Of a stretch of DNA of 64,000 bases, positions 49,382-57,760 are shown in pieces; position 1 is the first letter of the stretch; each line of letters opens with the position of its first letter. This stretch comes from Bryobacterales bacterium. Its GTDB lineage: Bacteria > Acidobacteriota > Terriglobia > Bryobacterales > Bryobacteraceae. Position numbers and translations under genes: made by a program. Below the pieces are notes generated by a model that was not told the DNA's origin, searched no databases, and worked only from the letters and a program-made list of their open reading frames with translations. Location of the stretch: NCBI GenBank assembly GCA_016713735.1, contig JADJOP010000037.1, positions 1 to 64,000 on the forward strand. The letters run 5' to 3'.

Positions 49382-51712
49382 ATGAACCGCAAGTCCCCAC
49401 TGCCCGTTGATGAATTGGTGCCGGAGATCCTCGCGCATTTGCGTGGCGGGGGGAACCTCGTGCTGGAGGCGGCGCCGGGCGCGGGCAAGACGACGCGCGT
49501 GCCGCCGGCGCTGCTGGAGTTTGGGCCGGTGGTGGTGTTGGAGCCGAGGCGTGTGGCGGCGCGGATGTCGGCGCGGCGGGTGGCCGAGGAGATGGGCGAG
49601 GAGTTGGGAGAGACGGTCGGCTACCAGGTGCGGTTTGAAGAGGCGGCGGGGCCGCGCACGCGGCTGCGGTTCCTCACCGAAGGCGTGCTGACGCGGCGGC
49701 TGCTGCACGACACGACGCTGCGCGGCGTGGCGACGGTGGTGCTGGATGAGTTTCATGAGCGGCACCTGGATGGGGACGCGGCGCTGGCGTTGCTGTTGCG
49801 TTTGCAACGGACCGCGCGGCCGGAGCTGCGGCTGGTGGCGATGTCGGCGACGCTCGATGGCGACCGGCTGGCGCGGCATATGGGCGGATGTCCGGTGGTG
49901 AAGAGCGAAGGGCGGTTGTTTCCGTTGACGGTGGAGTACACGCCGCACTCGGCGGCGGCGCTGGAAGAGCAGGTGGCGCAGGCGCTGGAGCGCGTGGCGG
50001 CGAGCGGGTTGGATGGCGATGTGCTGGTGTTCCTGCCGGGGGCGCGGGAGATCCGCGCGGCGATGCGGGCGTGCGAAGGGACGATCGCACGGCTGGGGGC
50101 CGAGGGTCTGCCGTTGTATGGCGACCTGCCGCCGGAGGAGCAGGACCGGGCGCTGCTGCCCTCGGCGCGGCGCAAGGTGATCTTCTCCACCAACGTCGCC
50201 GAAAGCTCGGTGACGATTGACGGCGTGACCGTGGTGATCGATTCCGGACTGGCGCGGGTGGCGCGCGACTCCGTGCACACGGGCCTGCCGGAGCTGACGG
50301 TGACGCGCATCAGCCAGGCCAGCGCGGCGCAGCGGGCCGGGCGCGCGGGGCGGACGCGGCCGGGGCGGGTGATCCGGCTCTATCCGCAAGAGGACCTGGT
50401 GCGGCGCGCTGGGCATGACACGCCGGAAGTGCTGCGGCGGGAATTAAGTGCGCTGTGTCTGGAATTGCAGGCGATGGGAATTGGCGAGCCGGCTTCCCTG
50501 CCCTGGCTGGATGCGCCGCCGGAGGCAGCCTGGCAGGCGGCGGGCGAGCTACTGAGACGCATTGGAGCGGCGGGGGACGACGCGGCGCGGATGGCGCGCT
50601 TGCCGCTGCATCCGAGGCTGGCCGCGCTGCTGGTGGAGGCAGGCCGGCGCGGGGCGGGTGAGTTGGCGTGCGAAGCGGCGGCGCTGCTGAGTTCAGGCGA
50701 CTATGGGCGCGAGGCGCGGGGCGGCGTGGATCTGCTTGATGCTCTGCACGGGCAGCCGTCGTTTGCGACGCGGCGCATTCGCGACCAGATTGCGCGCATT
50801 GCGCGGCCGGCGCGCGGTTCGCGCGATGACGTGGGCCTGCTGCTGGCCGTGCTGCGCGGCTATCCGGACCGGCTGCGGCGTTTGCGCGACGGCAAGCTGG
50901 CCGTGGCGCTCGACATCGAGGAGCGCAAGGACCGCGCCGAACCGCTGCTGCGCCTGTTTGCGCGCATTGAGCCGGAGTGGTTGATTGATTTGTTCCCGGA
51001 CCGGATCGAGGAGCGCGACGGCGTGGAGTGGCACCGCATGGGCGAGCGCGTGGAGAGCGTGAGCGCGCTGCTGTATGAAGGCGTTGTGCTGGAAGAGACA
51101 CGCGGGCGGGCGGTGGATCCGGAGCAGGGTGCGGCGCTGCTGGCGCAAAAGGCGTTTGAAACGGGGCTGCACCGGTTTGTCGATCACGAGGAGTGGGCGG
51201 CCTACCGGCTGCGGCGGGCGTTTGCGGCCGAGTCGTGCGGCATTCCGGCGCTGGATGAGAACGAGGTAATGGCGGCGCTGCGGGAGATGTGTTTTGGATT
51301 GACGAGCTTCAGTGATCTGAGCGTGGCCTGCCGCGACGGGGCGTTGATGGCGGCGTTGGATACGCGGCTGGATGCGGGCGCGCGGAGGCGGTTCGAGGAG
51401 ATGGCCCCGGCGCGGCTGCGGCTGCCGAGCGGGCGCACGGCGGCTGTGCGCTATGAGGCGGGCAAGCCGCCCGTGGTGGCGGCGCGGCTACAGGAGTTCT
51501 TCGGCATGAAGGAGACGCCGCGCATTGGCGGGACGACGCCGCTGCTGATCGAACTGCTGGCGCCGAACATGCGGCCCGTGCAGACGACGACGGACCTGGC
51601 GGGATTCTGGGAGCGGCTGTATCCGCAGTTGCGAAGGGAGTTGTCGCGGCGGTATCCGAAGCACTCGTGGCCGGAGGATCCGTTGACGGCGCAGCCGCCG
51701 GCGCGGCGGTAG
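49382..51712 (+). CDS. hrpB: HrpB-type ATP-dependent helicase
   Basis: A 776-residue DEAH/RHA-class helicase. Walker A is APGAGKTTRVP (GAGKT at 33-37), motif II is DEFH (122-125), motif III MSATLDGD, motif V FSTNVAESSVTIDGVTVVIDSG and motif VI QRAGRAGRTRPG. The winged-helix/ratchet region (LDAPPEAAWQAAGELLRRIGA) and the HrpB-specific C-terminal domain (GGTTPLLIELLAPNMRPVQTTTDLAGFWERLYPQLRRELSRRYPKHSWPEDP, positions 51528-51690) are complete. The start at 49382 is the first in-frame ATG after the divergent mutM-like gene. Its cellular role is poorly defined. Confidence 0.95.
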   Translation: MNRKSPLPVDELVPEILAHLRGGGNLVLEAAPGAGKTTRVPPALLEFGPVVVLEPRRVAARMSARRVAEEMGEELGETVGYQVRFEEAAGPRTRLRFLTEGVLTRRLLHDTTLRGVATVVLDEFHERHLDGDAALALLLRLQRTARPELRLVAMSATLDGDRLARHMGGCPVVKSEGRLFPLTVEYTPHSAAALEEQVAQALERVAASGLDGDVLVFLPGAREIRAAMRACEGTIARLGAEGLPLYGDLPPEEQDRALLPSARRKVIFSTNVAESSVTIDGVTVVIDSGLARVARDSVHTGLPELTVTRISQASAAQRAGRAGRTRPGRVIRLYPQEDLVRRAGHDTPEVLRRELSALCLELQAMGIGEPASLPWLDAPPEAAWQAAGELLRRIGAAGDDAARMARLPLHPRLAALLVEAGRRGAGELACEAAALLSSGDYGREARGGVDLLDALHGQPSFATRRIRDQIARIARPARGSRDDVGLLLAVLRGYPDRLRRLRDGKLAVALDIEERKDRAEPLLRLFARIEPEWLIDLFPDRIEERDGVEWHRMGERVESVSALLYEGVVLEETRGRAVDPEQGAALLAQKAFETGLHRFVDHEEWAAYRLRRAFAAESCGIPALDENEVMAALREMCFGLTSFSDLSVACRDGALMAALDTRLDAGARRRFEEMAPARLRLPSGRTAAVRYEAGKPPVVAARLQEFFGMKETPRIGGTTPLLIELLAPNMRPVQTTTDLAGFWERLYPQLRRELSRRYPKHSWPEDPLTAQPPARR

Positions 51713-51759
51713 AGGGGGGCGGCACAGAGGTGAAGGGGAGCGGCGCGGCGTAAGGGGAG

Positions 51760-52902
51760 CTACGCGGGAATCAGGCCGGCGAGGATGTCGGCGATCTCGA
51801 AGACGGCACGGTTGTGGATGGCGCCGGCGTTGGCGCGCATGCGGTCAAGCGTGCCGGGTTGGAGCACCTGCTCGATGGCGGGGCCGATGTGGCGGAAGTT
51901 CTTGAGCACGATGCCGGCGTCGCGTTCGAGCAGCCAGTCGCAGTTGTAGCGCTCCTGGGGCATGGTCCAGGCGTTGCGTTCGACGATGACGGGGAGTTTC
52001 ATGGCCATGGCTTCGGAGATGCTGCCCGGGCCGGGCTTGCCGATCATGAAGTCGGAGATGGCCATAAAGCGGGGGACCTCGGTGGTGAAGCCCTCAACGT
52101 GGATGGGGATGCGTGTGGGCAGGGCGCGCAGGCGGGCGGCGAGGGCGTCGTTGTGGCCGCAGAGGAGGATGAGTTGGAGCGGGCGGGAAGCGGTTTGGAG
52201 GCGGCGCACGAGGTCGGCCATGACGGGCGCGCCCTGGCCGCCGAAGAGCGCGAGTCCGGTGGGGCGCGAAGGGTCAAGGCCGAGTTTGGTGAGTTCGGCG
52301 GCGCGGTCCCACTGCGGGAGTTCGTAGAAGGCGGGGCGGAGGATCATGCCCGAGACGGGGTGGATGCGGTCAGGCGTGTGGCCCATGGCGCGGGCCTGTT
52401 CGACGGCTTTGGCGGTGCCGCAGATGACGTGTTGTTCTTGCGGTTCAAGCCAGAAGTGGGGCGGGAAGTCGGCCATGTCGGTGAGGATGGTGACGAAGGG
52501 CGTGCGCGGGGTGATGCGGCGCAGGGCCTGGAGCATGGCGCGGTTGAAGTTGGGGATGAGCGAGACGGCGAGGTCGGGGGTGTCCTGGCGCCAGAACTTC
52601 TCGATGAGGCCGACCTGCGGAGAGTGGTAGAGGCGGATCAGGCCGTGCATGATGGGCAAGGCCTGGCGGGTGCCCAGCGTCCAGCCCTTTTTGAGGAGGA
52701 GGTTGTAGATGTCCTCCAGGCCGGCCCCGGTGATCCTCTTGAACATGTCGGTGGGGGCCATCACATCGTTGAGATTGACGAGGCGGATGTCCCAGGGGCG
52801 CTGCTGCTGCTTGAGGACGGCTTCCAGGGCGAGCGTGGCGCTGCGGTGGCCGGCGCCGGCGTTGAAATAGACGAGATCGACTCGGGGACGGGGCAAACTC
52901 AT
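51760..52902 (-). CDS. MGDG-synthase/MurG-type glycosyltransferase
   Basis: About 380 residues. The N-terminal half resembles the MGDG_synth domain (VDLVYFNAGAGHRSATLALEAVL); the C-terminal half is a GT28-like nucleotide-sugar binding region (LALFGGQGAPVM, LILLCGHNDALAARL, FTTEVPRFMAISDFMIGKPGPGSISEAMAMKLPVIVE in 51990-52100). It probably transfers a sugar to a diacylglycerol or similar lipid at the membrane. The start is uncertain: ATG 52902 begins at the conserved part, while ATG 52941 would add MNSFVSSPAIPYH. It stands alone between hrpB and the PAP2 gene. Confidence 0.82.
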   Translation of the reverse strand: MSLPRPRVDLVYFNAGAGHRSATLALEAVLKQQQRPWDIRLVNLNDVMAPTDMFKRITGAGLEDIYNLLLKKGWTLGTRQALPIMHGLIRLYHSPQVGLIEKFWRQDTPDLAVSLIPNFNRAMLQALRRITPRTPFVTILTDMADFPPHFWLEPQEQHVICGTAKAVEQARAMGHTPDRIHPVSGMILRPAFYELPQWDRAAELTKLGLDPSRPTGLALFGGQGAPVMADLVRRLQTASRPLQLILLCGHNDALAARLRALPTRIPIHVEGFTTEVPRFMAISDFMIGKPGPGSISEAMAMKLPVIVERNAWTMPQERYNCDWLLERDAGIVLKNFRHIGPAIEQVLQPGTLDRMRANAGAIHNRAVFEIADILAGLIPA

Positions 52903-53076
52903 ATGGTAGGGAATCGCGGGGCTCGAAACAAATGAATTCATCTTTGTTTCTTCGCCTTTTTAACGCGCTGTCACAATCGGGCCGCAAGATGAGAGTGGGG
53001 AACATTGGTTCCTTCGCGGCCGTATCTTGTCAACAGCAGGGAACGGCAGGCGGGCAGGCCGCCCTCCAGGAGCGCT

Positions 53077-53610
53077 ATGCTGGCAATTACGGTGAGAGAT
53101 TACATCGCCAGCCGAGATTACCGGCTTATGCGCCGGGTGAATCGCTGGAGTGCGCCACAGTGGGTGCGTGCGTGGATGATCTGCGCCACCCGTGGCGGCG
53201 ACGGCTGGCTGTGGTATGCGTTGATGGCGGCGCTGCTGGCCGCCGGCGGGGACGAACGTTTCCGCGCCGTGGCGGCAATGCTGGTGGCCGGAGCGCTGAG
53301 CATCACCAACTTCCTGTGGATGAAGCGGGTGGCCAACCGCAAGCGACCGTGTCATGTGGAGCCTCACTGCTGGGCCAAACTGTTGCCGCCGGACCAGTTC
53401 AGCTTTCCTTCCGGCCACACCATGACGGCCTTTGCGTTGGCCGTCGTGGTGAGCCTGTTCTATCCTTCGCTGATGATGGGCGTGCTGTTCTGCGCGGTGT
53501 CGATTGGCGCCTCGCGCATTCTGCTCGGCATGCACTTCCTGAGCGATGTGCTGGCCGGGAGCCTGCTGGGGGCGACCATCGGCTATCTGACCTACACGCT
53601 GTTCCGCTGA
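53077..53610 (+). CDS. PAP2-family membrane phosphatase
   Basis: A 177-residue integral membrane protein with the three phosphatase motifs: KRVANRKRP, FPSGHTMTAF and SRILLGMHFLSDVLAG. The ATG at 53077 has AGGAG four bases before it. Members remove phosphate from phosphatidic acid, undecaprenyl pyrophosphate or related lipids. The divergent glycolipid-type glycosyltransferase suggests a lipid substrate, but this is inference. Confidence 0.9.
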   Translation: MLAITVRDYIASRDYRLMRRVNRWSAPQWVRAWMICATRGGDGWLWYALMAALLAAGGDERFRAVAAMLVAGALSITNFLWMKRVANRKRPCHVEPHCWAKLLPPDQFSFPSGHTMTAFALAVVVSLFYPSLMMGVLFCAVSIGASRILLGMHFLSDVLAGSLLGATIGYLTYTLFR

Positions 53611-53630
53611 GCCGGAAGAGGGGCGGTAGG

Positions 53631-54581
53631 TTAGCGCAGTTGGGCCGTGGTGCGCCGGCCGCCGTTGATCAGCTTCTCCAGTTCCGCCTCGGGCAGTTGG
53701 GCCGTGAACTTGACGACATTACCCGACGTGGTGACGTTCATGGAGCCGATGAAGGACTGCAGCTGCGAAGCGGCCGGGCCGGCCTTGGGCGCATTCATCT
53801 GGATCATCGAGAGCAGGAACTTGTAGACGTCCACCAGCGCGGTGGCGTCCTGCGCGCTGCGCATGACGGCCTCGCCGCCGACCTCGACATTGGCGCCGAA
53901 GCGCACGCCGCCGGAGGTTTGCGTGATGCCCTGCAGGACGTCGCCCTTGAGCGCGCCGCCGACGTTGGGGTTCTTAATGGCGCCGGCAAACTGGGCGGGC
54001 GACCCGGTGCTGACGGCCCAGGCGTCCCACTGCACGGAGGCGAGGTTGGCCTGCGTGATGATGGCGGCGGGAGCAGACTGGGCTGCCTGCAGGCGGTCGA
54101 GCGCGGCACGGACGTCGGCGTTGGGACCGGCCAGAACGAGGCCGGAGAGCAAGGCGACGATGTCGGTGTTGGTTTGCGACTTACTGAGGTTGAAGATGGT
54201 GGCGCCCTGGTAGGAGTCGAGCACGGCGCCATGGGTGGAGGCGGTGGCGGTGAGCTTCGACACATCGAAGGTGCCGCGGGCCATGACAAGGCCGGAGCCC
54301 TTGCCCTGCGGGGCGCGGGAGGCCATGAGCACTTCACGCAGATCGCGGCGCGGATCGAAGCCGGTCATCTCGATGAGTTTCTGGAGGTTCTCCTCCTCGG
54401 CGCGCATGCGGTCGAGCATGAACTGGCCAAAGGGTGAGTTCATGACGCGATCGACATCGGCGCCGGCAACAACGACGGCGTCGGGCATGACGGCACGGAG
54501 CATGGCCTGGTCGGCGGCGGCGGCCGGCGAGAGGGAGAAAACGGCCGTAGCCAGGAGGGAAAGAGCGATTCTGCGGTTCAT
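53631..54581 (-). CDS. Exported hypothetical protein
   Basis: A 316-residue protein with a clear signal peptide (MNRRIALSLLATAVFSLSPAAAA) and no motif I recognise. It reads as an alpha/beta protein with a repeated pattern of short hydrophobic strands (AVVVAGADVDRVM, GSGLVMARGTFDVSKL, GATIFNLSK) and a helix FGQFMLDRMRAEEENLQKLIEMTGFDPRRDL. The ATG at 54581 is six bases after a TGAGG; the GTG at 54593 is an alternative. It lies 20 bases before the ribBA-type gene's end, on the same strand, and may share its transcript. Confidence 0.7.
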   Translation of the reverse strand: MNRRIALSLLATAVFSLSPAAAADQAMLRAVMPDAVVVAGADVDRVMNSPFGQFMLDRMRAEEENLQKLIEMTGFDPRRDLREVLMASRAPQGKGSGLVMARGTFDVSKLTATASTHGAVLDSYQGATIFNLSKSQTNTDIVALLSGLVLAGPNADVRAALDRLQAAQSAPAAIITQANLASVQWDAWAVSTGSPAQFAGAIKNPNVGGALKGDVLQGITQTSGGVRFGANVEVGGEAVMRSAQDATALVDVYKFLLSMIQMNAPKAGPAASQLQSFIGSMNVTTSGNVVKFTAQLPEAELEKLINGGRRTTAQLR

Positions 54582-54601
54582 GGGTTGCCTCACATTGCTC
54601 C

Positions 54602-55786
54602 TTACGGGCGGGACATGGGTTGTGTTCCGGATTTTTCCGCGGATTCGGCGTGGACGGGGACCTGGTCGACGATTTCGATGCCATACCCTTCCAGGGCGAC
54701 GATTTTGCGTGGGTGGTTGGTGAGCAGGCGGATGCGGGTGAGGCCGAGGTCGGAGAGGATTTGCGCGCCGATGCCGACTTCATGCTGCAATTTGCGCTGG
54801 CCGTCAGGGGTGGCGTAGTGGAGGAATTCGCGGCCGTGGGGTACCAGTTTCGGACCGCCCTCGGCGGTTTCGTCGATGTGGATGCCGGGCGAGGTCTGGT
54901 GGAGATAGACGAGCACGCCGCGGCCCTGTTCGGCAATCTGGCGCAGCGAGCGGTGGACGAGGCTCGAACAGGCGCAATCGAGCGAGCCGAAGAGATTGCC
55001 GTAGCAGCAGTGGGTGTGCATGCGGACGAGCACATCGGCTCCGCCTGTGATGTCGCCGTAGACGAGCGCGGTGTGGCGTTCGGTGTCGCCGGCGCCCATT
55101 GAGGCGGTGTAGGCGATGGTGCGGAAGGTGCCGGCGTGGGTGCGGATGGAGCCTTCACCGAGGCGGCGGATGATGCGCTCATGCTGCATGCGGTAGCGGA
55201 TGAGGCCGGCCACGGAGATGAGCCGCAAGTCAAACCGTGAGCAAAACTCCTGCAGCTGCGGTAAGCGCGCCATGGTGCCGTCGTCGTTCATGATTTCGCA
55301 GATCACGCCGCCGGGGCGGAGGCCGGCCATGCGCGCGAGGTCGACGGCGGCTTCGGTTTGGCCGGCGCGGACGAGGACACCGCCGGAGCGGGCGCGGAGG
55401 GGGAACATGTGGCCGGGGCGGGAGAGGTCCTGCGGGCGGGCGTTGGGGTCCATGGCAACGCGGATGGTGTGGGAGCGGTCAGAGGCGGAGATGCCGGTGG
55501 TGACGCCTTCGCGGGCGTCGATGGCCTCGCAGAAGGCGGTGCCGAACATGGAGGTGTTGCGGGGGGACATGAGCGGGAGTTGCAGGGAGTCGCAGATCTC
55601 CGGGGCCAGGGCGAGGCAGATGAGGCCGCGGCCTTCGCGGGCCATGAAGTTGATGATCTCGGGGGTGATGCGTTCGGCGGCGACGGTGAGGTCGCCTTCG
55701 TTTTCGCGATCCTCATCGTCGACGACGACGAGCATTTTTCCCTGGCGGAAATCTTCGATCGCTTCGGGGATGGTGGAAAAGCTCAT
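54602..55786 (-). CDS. ribBA: RibBA-type riboflavin protein; RibB active-site complete, RibA-like domain probably degenerate
   Basis: The 394-residue protein starts MSFSTIPEAIEDF at 55786. The N-terminal DHBP synthase is complete: DDEDRENEGDL (23-33), RPGHMFPLRARSGGVLVRAG and TEAAVDLARMAG. It makes the four-carbon unit of riboflavin. The C-terminal GTP cyclohydrolase II-like domain keeps the zinc cysteines C260, C271, C273, but the usual catalytic stretch (EGRGIGL region) reads HQTSPGIHIDE at 296-306, so cyclohydrolase activity is doubtful. This recalls the RibBX variants described in proteobacteria. A separate RibA would then be needed elsewhere. No FMN riboswitch is visible upstream. Confidence 0.88.
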   Translation of the reverse strand: MSFSTIPEAIEDFRQGKMLVVVDDEDRENEGDLTVAAERITPEIINFMAREGRGLICLALAPEICDSLQLPLMSPRNTSMFGTAFCEAIDAREGVTTGISASDRSHTIRVAMDPNARPQDLSRPGHMFPLRARSGGVLVRAGQTEAAVDLARMAGLRPGGVICEIMNDDGTMARLPQLQEFCSRFDLRLISVAGLIRYRMQHERIIRRLGEGSIRTHAGTFRTIAYTASMGAGDTERHTALVYGDITGGADVLVRMHTHCCYGNLFGSLDCACSSLVHRSLRQIAEQGRGVLVYLHQTSPGIHIDETAEGGPKLVPHGREFLHYATPDGQRKLQHEVGIGAQILSDLGLTRIRLLTNHPRKIVALEGYGIEIVDQVPVHAESAEKSGTQPMSRP

Positions 55787-55879
55787 GCAGGTGGGCCCAG
55801 TTTGATTATCGCGTGGCCCGGCGCCGTGTGTGGCGATGGGGGGCGGGCCGGGCGCGTGGTGCGGCGCGGCGGCGGGTGA

Positions 55880-55885
55880 CATAAT
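55880..55885 (+). promoter_or_regulatory. -10-like CATAAT before the SDR gene
   Basis: CATAAT ends seven bases before the ATG at 55893, with no ribosome-binding site between; a leaderless transcript is inferred. Confidence 0.4.
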
Positions 55886-55892
55886 CACGGTC

Positions 55893-56651
55893 ATGAACCT
55901 ACAAGGCAAAACGGCGCTCGTCACGGGCGCCAGCCGTGGTATCGGCGCGGCGACGGCAATCAAACTGGCGCAGGCCGGGTGCGCGAACGTCATCATTCAA
56001 TACAACTCGTATGCCGAGGGCGCCGAACAGGTGCTCAAAGAGATCGCCAAGGCTGGCGCGACGGGGTCGGCGATTCAGGCCGATTTCACAACGATGGAGG
56101 GCGTCCGCACGATGTTGAAGACGCTCGACGGAGCGGGGTTGACGGTGGATGTGCTGATCAACAACGCCGGTTCGCTGTTGAAGCGCGCCAAGCTGGCTGA
56201 GTTGACCGAGGCCACCTACGACGCGGTGATGACGCTGAACACGAAGAGCGTGTGGTTTGTGACGCAGGCTCTGGCGCCGGCGATGATCGCCAAGGGCGGC
56301 GGGATCATTGTGAACCTGAGCTCGATTGCGGGGCGCAATGGCGGCGGTCCGGGAGCGACGGTGTACGCCGCGGCCAAGGCGGCGGTGACGGCGATGACCA
56401 AGGGCTTGGCCAAGGAACTGGCGCCGCACGGGATTCGCGTGAATGCGATCAGCCCGGGGACGGTGGACAACTACTTCCACGAGGTGTTTTCGACGCGCGA
56501 GATTTTGGACGGCGTGGTGAAAATGACTCCGGCGGGACGGTTGGGCACCAACGAGGAGATGGCCGACCTGATCCTGTTCCTGTGCTCGCCGCAAGCCGAC
56601 TACATCCACGGGCAGACGATCGAGATCAACGGCGGCTTCTTCGCGCCGTAG
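55893..56651 (+). CDS. Short-chain dehydrogenase/reductase (FabG-like)
   Basis: A 252-residue classical SDR: cofactor loop VTGASRGIGAATA, INNAGSLLKRAK, catalytic serine in VNLSSIAG and Tyr-Lys in VYAAAKAAV, then GIRVNAISPGTVDN and the C-terminal GQTIEINGGFF. It could act on 3-oxoacyl or sugar substrates. The ATG at 55893 directly precedes NLQGKTALVTG. It is divergent from the ribBA-type gene. Confidence 0.9.
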   Translation: MNLQGKTALVTGASRGIGAATAIKLAQAGCANVIIQYNSYAEGAEQVLKEIAKAGATGSAIQADFTTMEGVRTMLKTLDGAGLTVDVLINNAGSLLKRAKLAELTEATYDAVMTLNTKSVWFVTQALAPAMIAKGGGIIVNLSSIAGRNGGGPGATVYAAAKAAVTAMTKGLAKELAPHGIRVNAISPGTVDNYFHEVFSTREILDGVVKMTPAGRLGTNEEMADLILFLCSPQADYIHGQTIEINGGFFAP

Positions 56652-56705
56652 AGGCGTGGGCGGTGGCGAGGGGCGGCGGCGCGGGCGGCGGCGCGGGGCG
56701 CATGA

Positions 56706-56711
56706 TAGTAT
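56706..56711 (+). promoter_or_regulatory. -10-like TAGTAT before the SMP-30 lipoprotein gene
   Basis: TAGTAT ends eight bases before the ATG at 56720; no ribosome-binding site intervenes. Confidence 0.4.
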
Positions 56712-56719
56712 CCCTAGCC

Positions 56720-57735
56720 ATGCGATTTGTGTTGCTGGCGGCGATGATGGCGTTGGTCTCCTGCGGCGGAAAGCCTCCGGCGGCGGTGGCGCCCGCGCCT
56801 GAGGCCCGGCCGGGCCCGAAGCCCCAGAACCCGAAGCAAAAGTGGCGACAACAGTGGCCTTCACCGAAGGTCCAGCGCAGGGCCCGGACGGGATGATCTA
56901 CTTCACCGATGTGGCCAACAACCGCATCCTGCGCTTCGATCCCCAAACGCGCAAGCAGGAGGTGTTTCGCGCCGACTCGAACCGCGCCAACGGGCTACTG
57001 TTCGATGGGCAGGGGCGGTTGATTGCGTGCGAAGGCTCCGACGCTGAGCGCTCGGCGCCGCGCGTGACGCGGACGGACATGAAGACGGGCAAGGTGGAGG
57101 TGATCGCGGCGCAGTTTGAGGGCAAGGCGTTCAACGCGCCGAACGATGTGACGATCGACTCCAAGGGCCGGCTGTATTTCACCGATCCGGCGCCGGATGC
57201 GACGTCTGTGACGGCGGCCAAGCCGGCGAACGCGACCGGGGTGGCGGGCGTCTATCGCATCGATCCGGATGGGAAGATCACGCGGCTGCTGGCTGCGCCG
57301 GACACGGAATGGCCGAACGGGCTGGTGATTTCGCCGGACGACAAGACGCTCTACCTGATCGAGGCGAACAAGGTGGAGGGCGGCACGCGGGCGATTCGCG
57401 CCTATGATCTGTCGGCGGAGGGAACGCTCGCCAACCGCCGCGTGCACTACAACTTCTATCCGGGGCGCAGCGCGGATGGCATGGCGATCGACGTGGAGGG
57501 GAACCTCTACGCTGCGGCCGGACTGCACCGGCGGCGCGGAACGCACGAGACGCTCGACACCAAATGCGGCGTGCACGTGATCTCGCCGCAGGGCAAGCTG
57601 CTGCGGATGATTCCGATTCCCGAAGACACGATCACAAACACAGCCTTTGGCGGGGCGGACAACAAGACGCTCTATGTGACGGCGGGCAAGACGCTGTTTG
57701 CCGTAAGCAACGCCGTTGCGGGGATGAACCGCTAG
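56720..57735 (+). pseudogene. SMP-30/gluconolactonase-like lipoprotein with a one-base frameshift near its N-terminus
   Basis: The ATG at 56720 opens a lipoprotein signal (MRFVLLAAMMALVSC, lipobox LVSC) and a proline/alanine linker. The SMP-30 propeller lies one frame away (FTEGPAQGPDGMIYFTDVANNRI, NAPNDVTIDSKGRLYFTDP, WPNGLVISPDDKTLYLIEA). Read backwards, the propeller frame keeps a sensible linker (PEAPEPEAKVATTVAF) up to about 56812, so one base appears lost in 56807-56814 (cggccggg). With it restored the protein is about 338 residues. If the sequence is right, a GTG at 56842 could make an unexported propeller. Gluconolactonases open sugar lactones. Confidence 0.8.
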
Positions 57736-57760
57736 CGCGCGGCGCTCCTCACGCCCCGCC

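Noticed and set aside
48368..50416. Long N-terminal extensions of the mutM-like protein (frame from 50416) and of hrpB (frame from 48920)
   Set aside because: Fpg enzymes need Pro-Glu at the very N-terminus, which is found at 49357; the hrpB extension would overlap the glycosylase gene and is not helicase-like.
55787..55892. FMN riboswitch upstream of the ribBA-type gene
   Set aside because: The gap is short, GC-rich and shared with a divergent gene; the conserved RFN-element segments are absent.
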